A program made the translations under genes and the position numbers. This document shows positions 12,739-13,911 of a stretch of 13,911 bases of DNA, piece after piece. Below the pieces are notes generated by a model, which made no database searches, had not been told where the DNA came from, and saw only the letters and a program-made list of their open reading frames with translations. Origin of the DNA: Deltaproteobacteria bacterium (GTDB lineage Bacteria; Desulfobacterota; Desulfobulbia; Desulfobulbales; VMSU01); assembly GCA_024274995.1 (NCBI GenBank), contig JAJSAA010000248.1, forward strand, positions 1 to 13,911. The letters are read 5' to 3'. Each line of letters opens with the position of its first letter. Position 1 is the first letter of the stretch.

Positions 12739-13911
12739 ATGAAAAGTTTGAGGGTAAGGAGACGGCTTTTGCCTAATTACAAGAAGATTTACGTCACTTT
12801 GGCAATCTGTCTGACTATAACCGCGGTACAGGGGGTTAGAGCGGCGGAAACCAGGCCGGCTGACTCCGCCCAGCAGCAGTTTCTTGACGCCATGAAAAAA
12901 CGCGCTGAGGATAAGCTTTATGACGCGTCGGCGGATTTTCATAATATTCTTACCAACCACCCTTTGCTGCAGCGCGCCCGGCTGGAACTCGCGGTAACTT
13001 ATTACCGTCTGTATGATTATGACAAGGCCCGTAAACTGGCTCAAAAGGTTCTTGATGATCCCAAAACCCCGCCCAACGTGCGGGTAACTGTTCTTGCCTT
13101 TATGGCGCAGATTAAAAAGGACGCCGAGGGCATGAAGCCGGGACATACCTGGAAGCCGTCGATTGCCATTGGCTGGATGCATGATTCTAATATTAATGTC
13201 GGGCCGAGTTCCAATGTGGTTAATATCGGTAATACCCAGCTTCAGGTGAATCCTGGTTCTATGCCCATAAGTGACCAGGCCACGATTCTTTCGGCAAATC
13301 TCGCGCATCGCTATGAGACCGGAAAGACCGTCCGCTTCGGCCAGAAAAACGCCTCTTTTCTGTGGCAGGATAACCTCAGCCTCTACCGGCGTGACTATTA
13401 CAGTAAAAATGCCGATGATCTTGATGTAATCAGTTTCAGCACCGGCCCGGCATTTGTCGCGATGAAAGACTGGCGGGCTAACCTCGCGGCCCAGGTCAGC
13501 TATATCCGGCTTGGCAACAGAGATCTGGCCTGGTTTACCTCCCTGCTGCCGAGTTATACCAAGCAGTTTGCCAACGGGGCCTATCAGTTAAGCCTGGATG
13601 GTGATTATACCTTCAGGATCTATAAGCGGGATATGGATAAGGGCCGGAACAGCAACTACCTTTCCGGGCAGCTTTCGATCGGCCGCACTTTTGTCCGGGC
13701 CAGAGTTGGATTGCTGGCCGGGGTGCGCCTGTTCAGGGAAACCGCGGATGACACCATATACACCGATACCGGCCGGGACTTTTATGCCAGTATCAGCTGG
13801 CGGGCCTGGACCAACGGCGCGCTTTACGGCCGGATAAATGACACGCATTACAGTTATGACGGCAAGGAGGCCCTGTTTAACCGATCCCGTCAGGAAAGAA
13901 CACGTATGTAC
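12739..13911 (+). CDS. TPR plus outer-membrane beta-barrel protein, SLAM/DUF560-like (partial)
   Basis: The frame is open from the ATG at 12739 to the right edge (391 codons), so the C-terminus is missing. GAGGGG lies eight bases before the ATG. A basic N-terminus and hydrophobic segment form a signal peptide ending near VRA (33-35). A TPR-like helical part (about 41-115, with LAVTYYRLYDYDKARKLAQ) follows. From residue 138 (WKPSIAIGWMHDSNINVGP) the sequence alternates into amphipathic strands rich in aromatic residues (YRRDYY, YIRLGN, YQLSLDGDYTFRIY), typical of an outer-membrane barrel. The order TPR then barrel, and the W-x-x-S-(I/L)-x-x-G-x-x-x-D-x-N start, resemble surface lipoprotein assembly modifiers (SLAM, formerly DUF560). 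Those proteins help deliver lipoproteins or secreted proteins to the surface. The substrate gene would probably be next door, outside the window. Confidence 0.8.
   Translation, partial: MKSLRVRRRLLPNYKKIYVTLAICLTITAVQGVRAAETRPADSAQQQFLDAMKKRAEDKLYDASADFHNILTNHPLLQRARLELAVTYYRLYDYDKARKLAQKVLDDPKTPPNVRVTVLAFMAQIKKDAEGMKPGHTWKPSIAIGWMHDSNINVGPSSNVVNIGNTQLQVNPGSMPISDQATILSANLAHRYETGKTVRFGQKNASFLWQDNLSLYRRDYYSKNADDLDVISFSTGPAFVAMKDWRANLAAQVSYIRLGNRDLAWFTSLLPSYTKQFANGAYQLSLDGDYTFRIYKRDMDKGRNSNYLSGQLSIGRTFVRARVGLLAGVRLFRETADDTIYTDTGRDFYASISWRAWTNGALYGRINDTHYSYDGKEALFNRSRQERTRMY

Noticed and set aside
12709..13308. 199-codon minus-strand frame
   Set aside because: It lies opposite the beta-barrel gene, which has a ribosome-binding site, signal peptide and TPR/barrel pattern; the minus frame is a shadow.

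Overview
The window carries one large, tightly packed plus-strand operon flanked by smaller accessory genes. The organism is most likely a Gram-negative bacterium: there are predicted lipoproteins, periplasmic domains and an outer-membrane beta-barrel. The gene content, the GGCC-rich codon use of the central operon and the CCGGGGACAGTATA-type intergenic sequence fit a Desulfobacterota (deltaproteobacterial) genome, but that assignment is inference and no marker gene is present to settle it.

Left flank (1-2235). Three AT-richer minus-strand genes lie here. One is an AAA-ATPase-like protein of the AAA-ATPase_like/PD-(D/E)XK family that runs off the left edge. The other two form a VapB/AbrB antitoxin and VapC/PIN toxin pair with an ATGA overlap. 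The intergenic DNA holds a perfect inverted repeat around the antitoxin -10 box (a candidate operator), a perfect 21-bp inverted repeat, and short GGGGACA elements. It looks like accessory, recombination-prone DNA.

Centre (2236-11245). Seven consecutive plus-strand genes form a complete Bat-type operon: MoxR AAA+ ATPase, DUF58 protein, a lipoprotein-like BatD relative, BatA (VWA), a single-chain BatB+BatC fusion (VWA plus periplasmic TPR), BatD, and BatE (TPR plus SH3). Five of the six junctions overlap or are separated by one base, so the set is almost certainly co-transcribed and translationally coupled. By family knowledge, the cytoplasmic MoxR ATPase and DUF58 protein would work with an inner-membrane complex. 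In that complex two VWA domains with intact MIDAS motifs, periplasmic Ig-like and TPR domains, and cytoplasmic helical tails come together. The substrate of such complexes is not established. The unusual points are the BatB-BatC fusion and the extra BatD-like protein.

Right flank (11246-13911). A minus-strand small cupin converges on batE. A plus-strand two-CBS-domain protein follows. Next comes about 550 bp of non-coding DNA with a very strong 20-bp hairpin and a possible gene remnant with an in-frame TGA. The last gene is a plus-strand TPR plus outer-membrane beta-barrel protein (SLAM/DUF560-like) that runs off the right edge, with a candidate sigma-54 promoter upstream.
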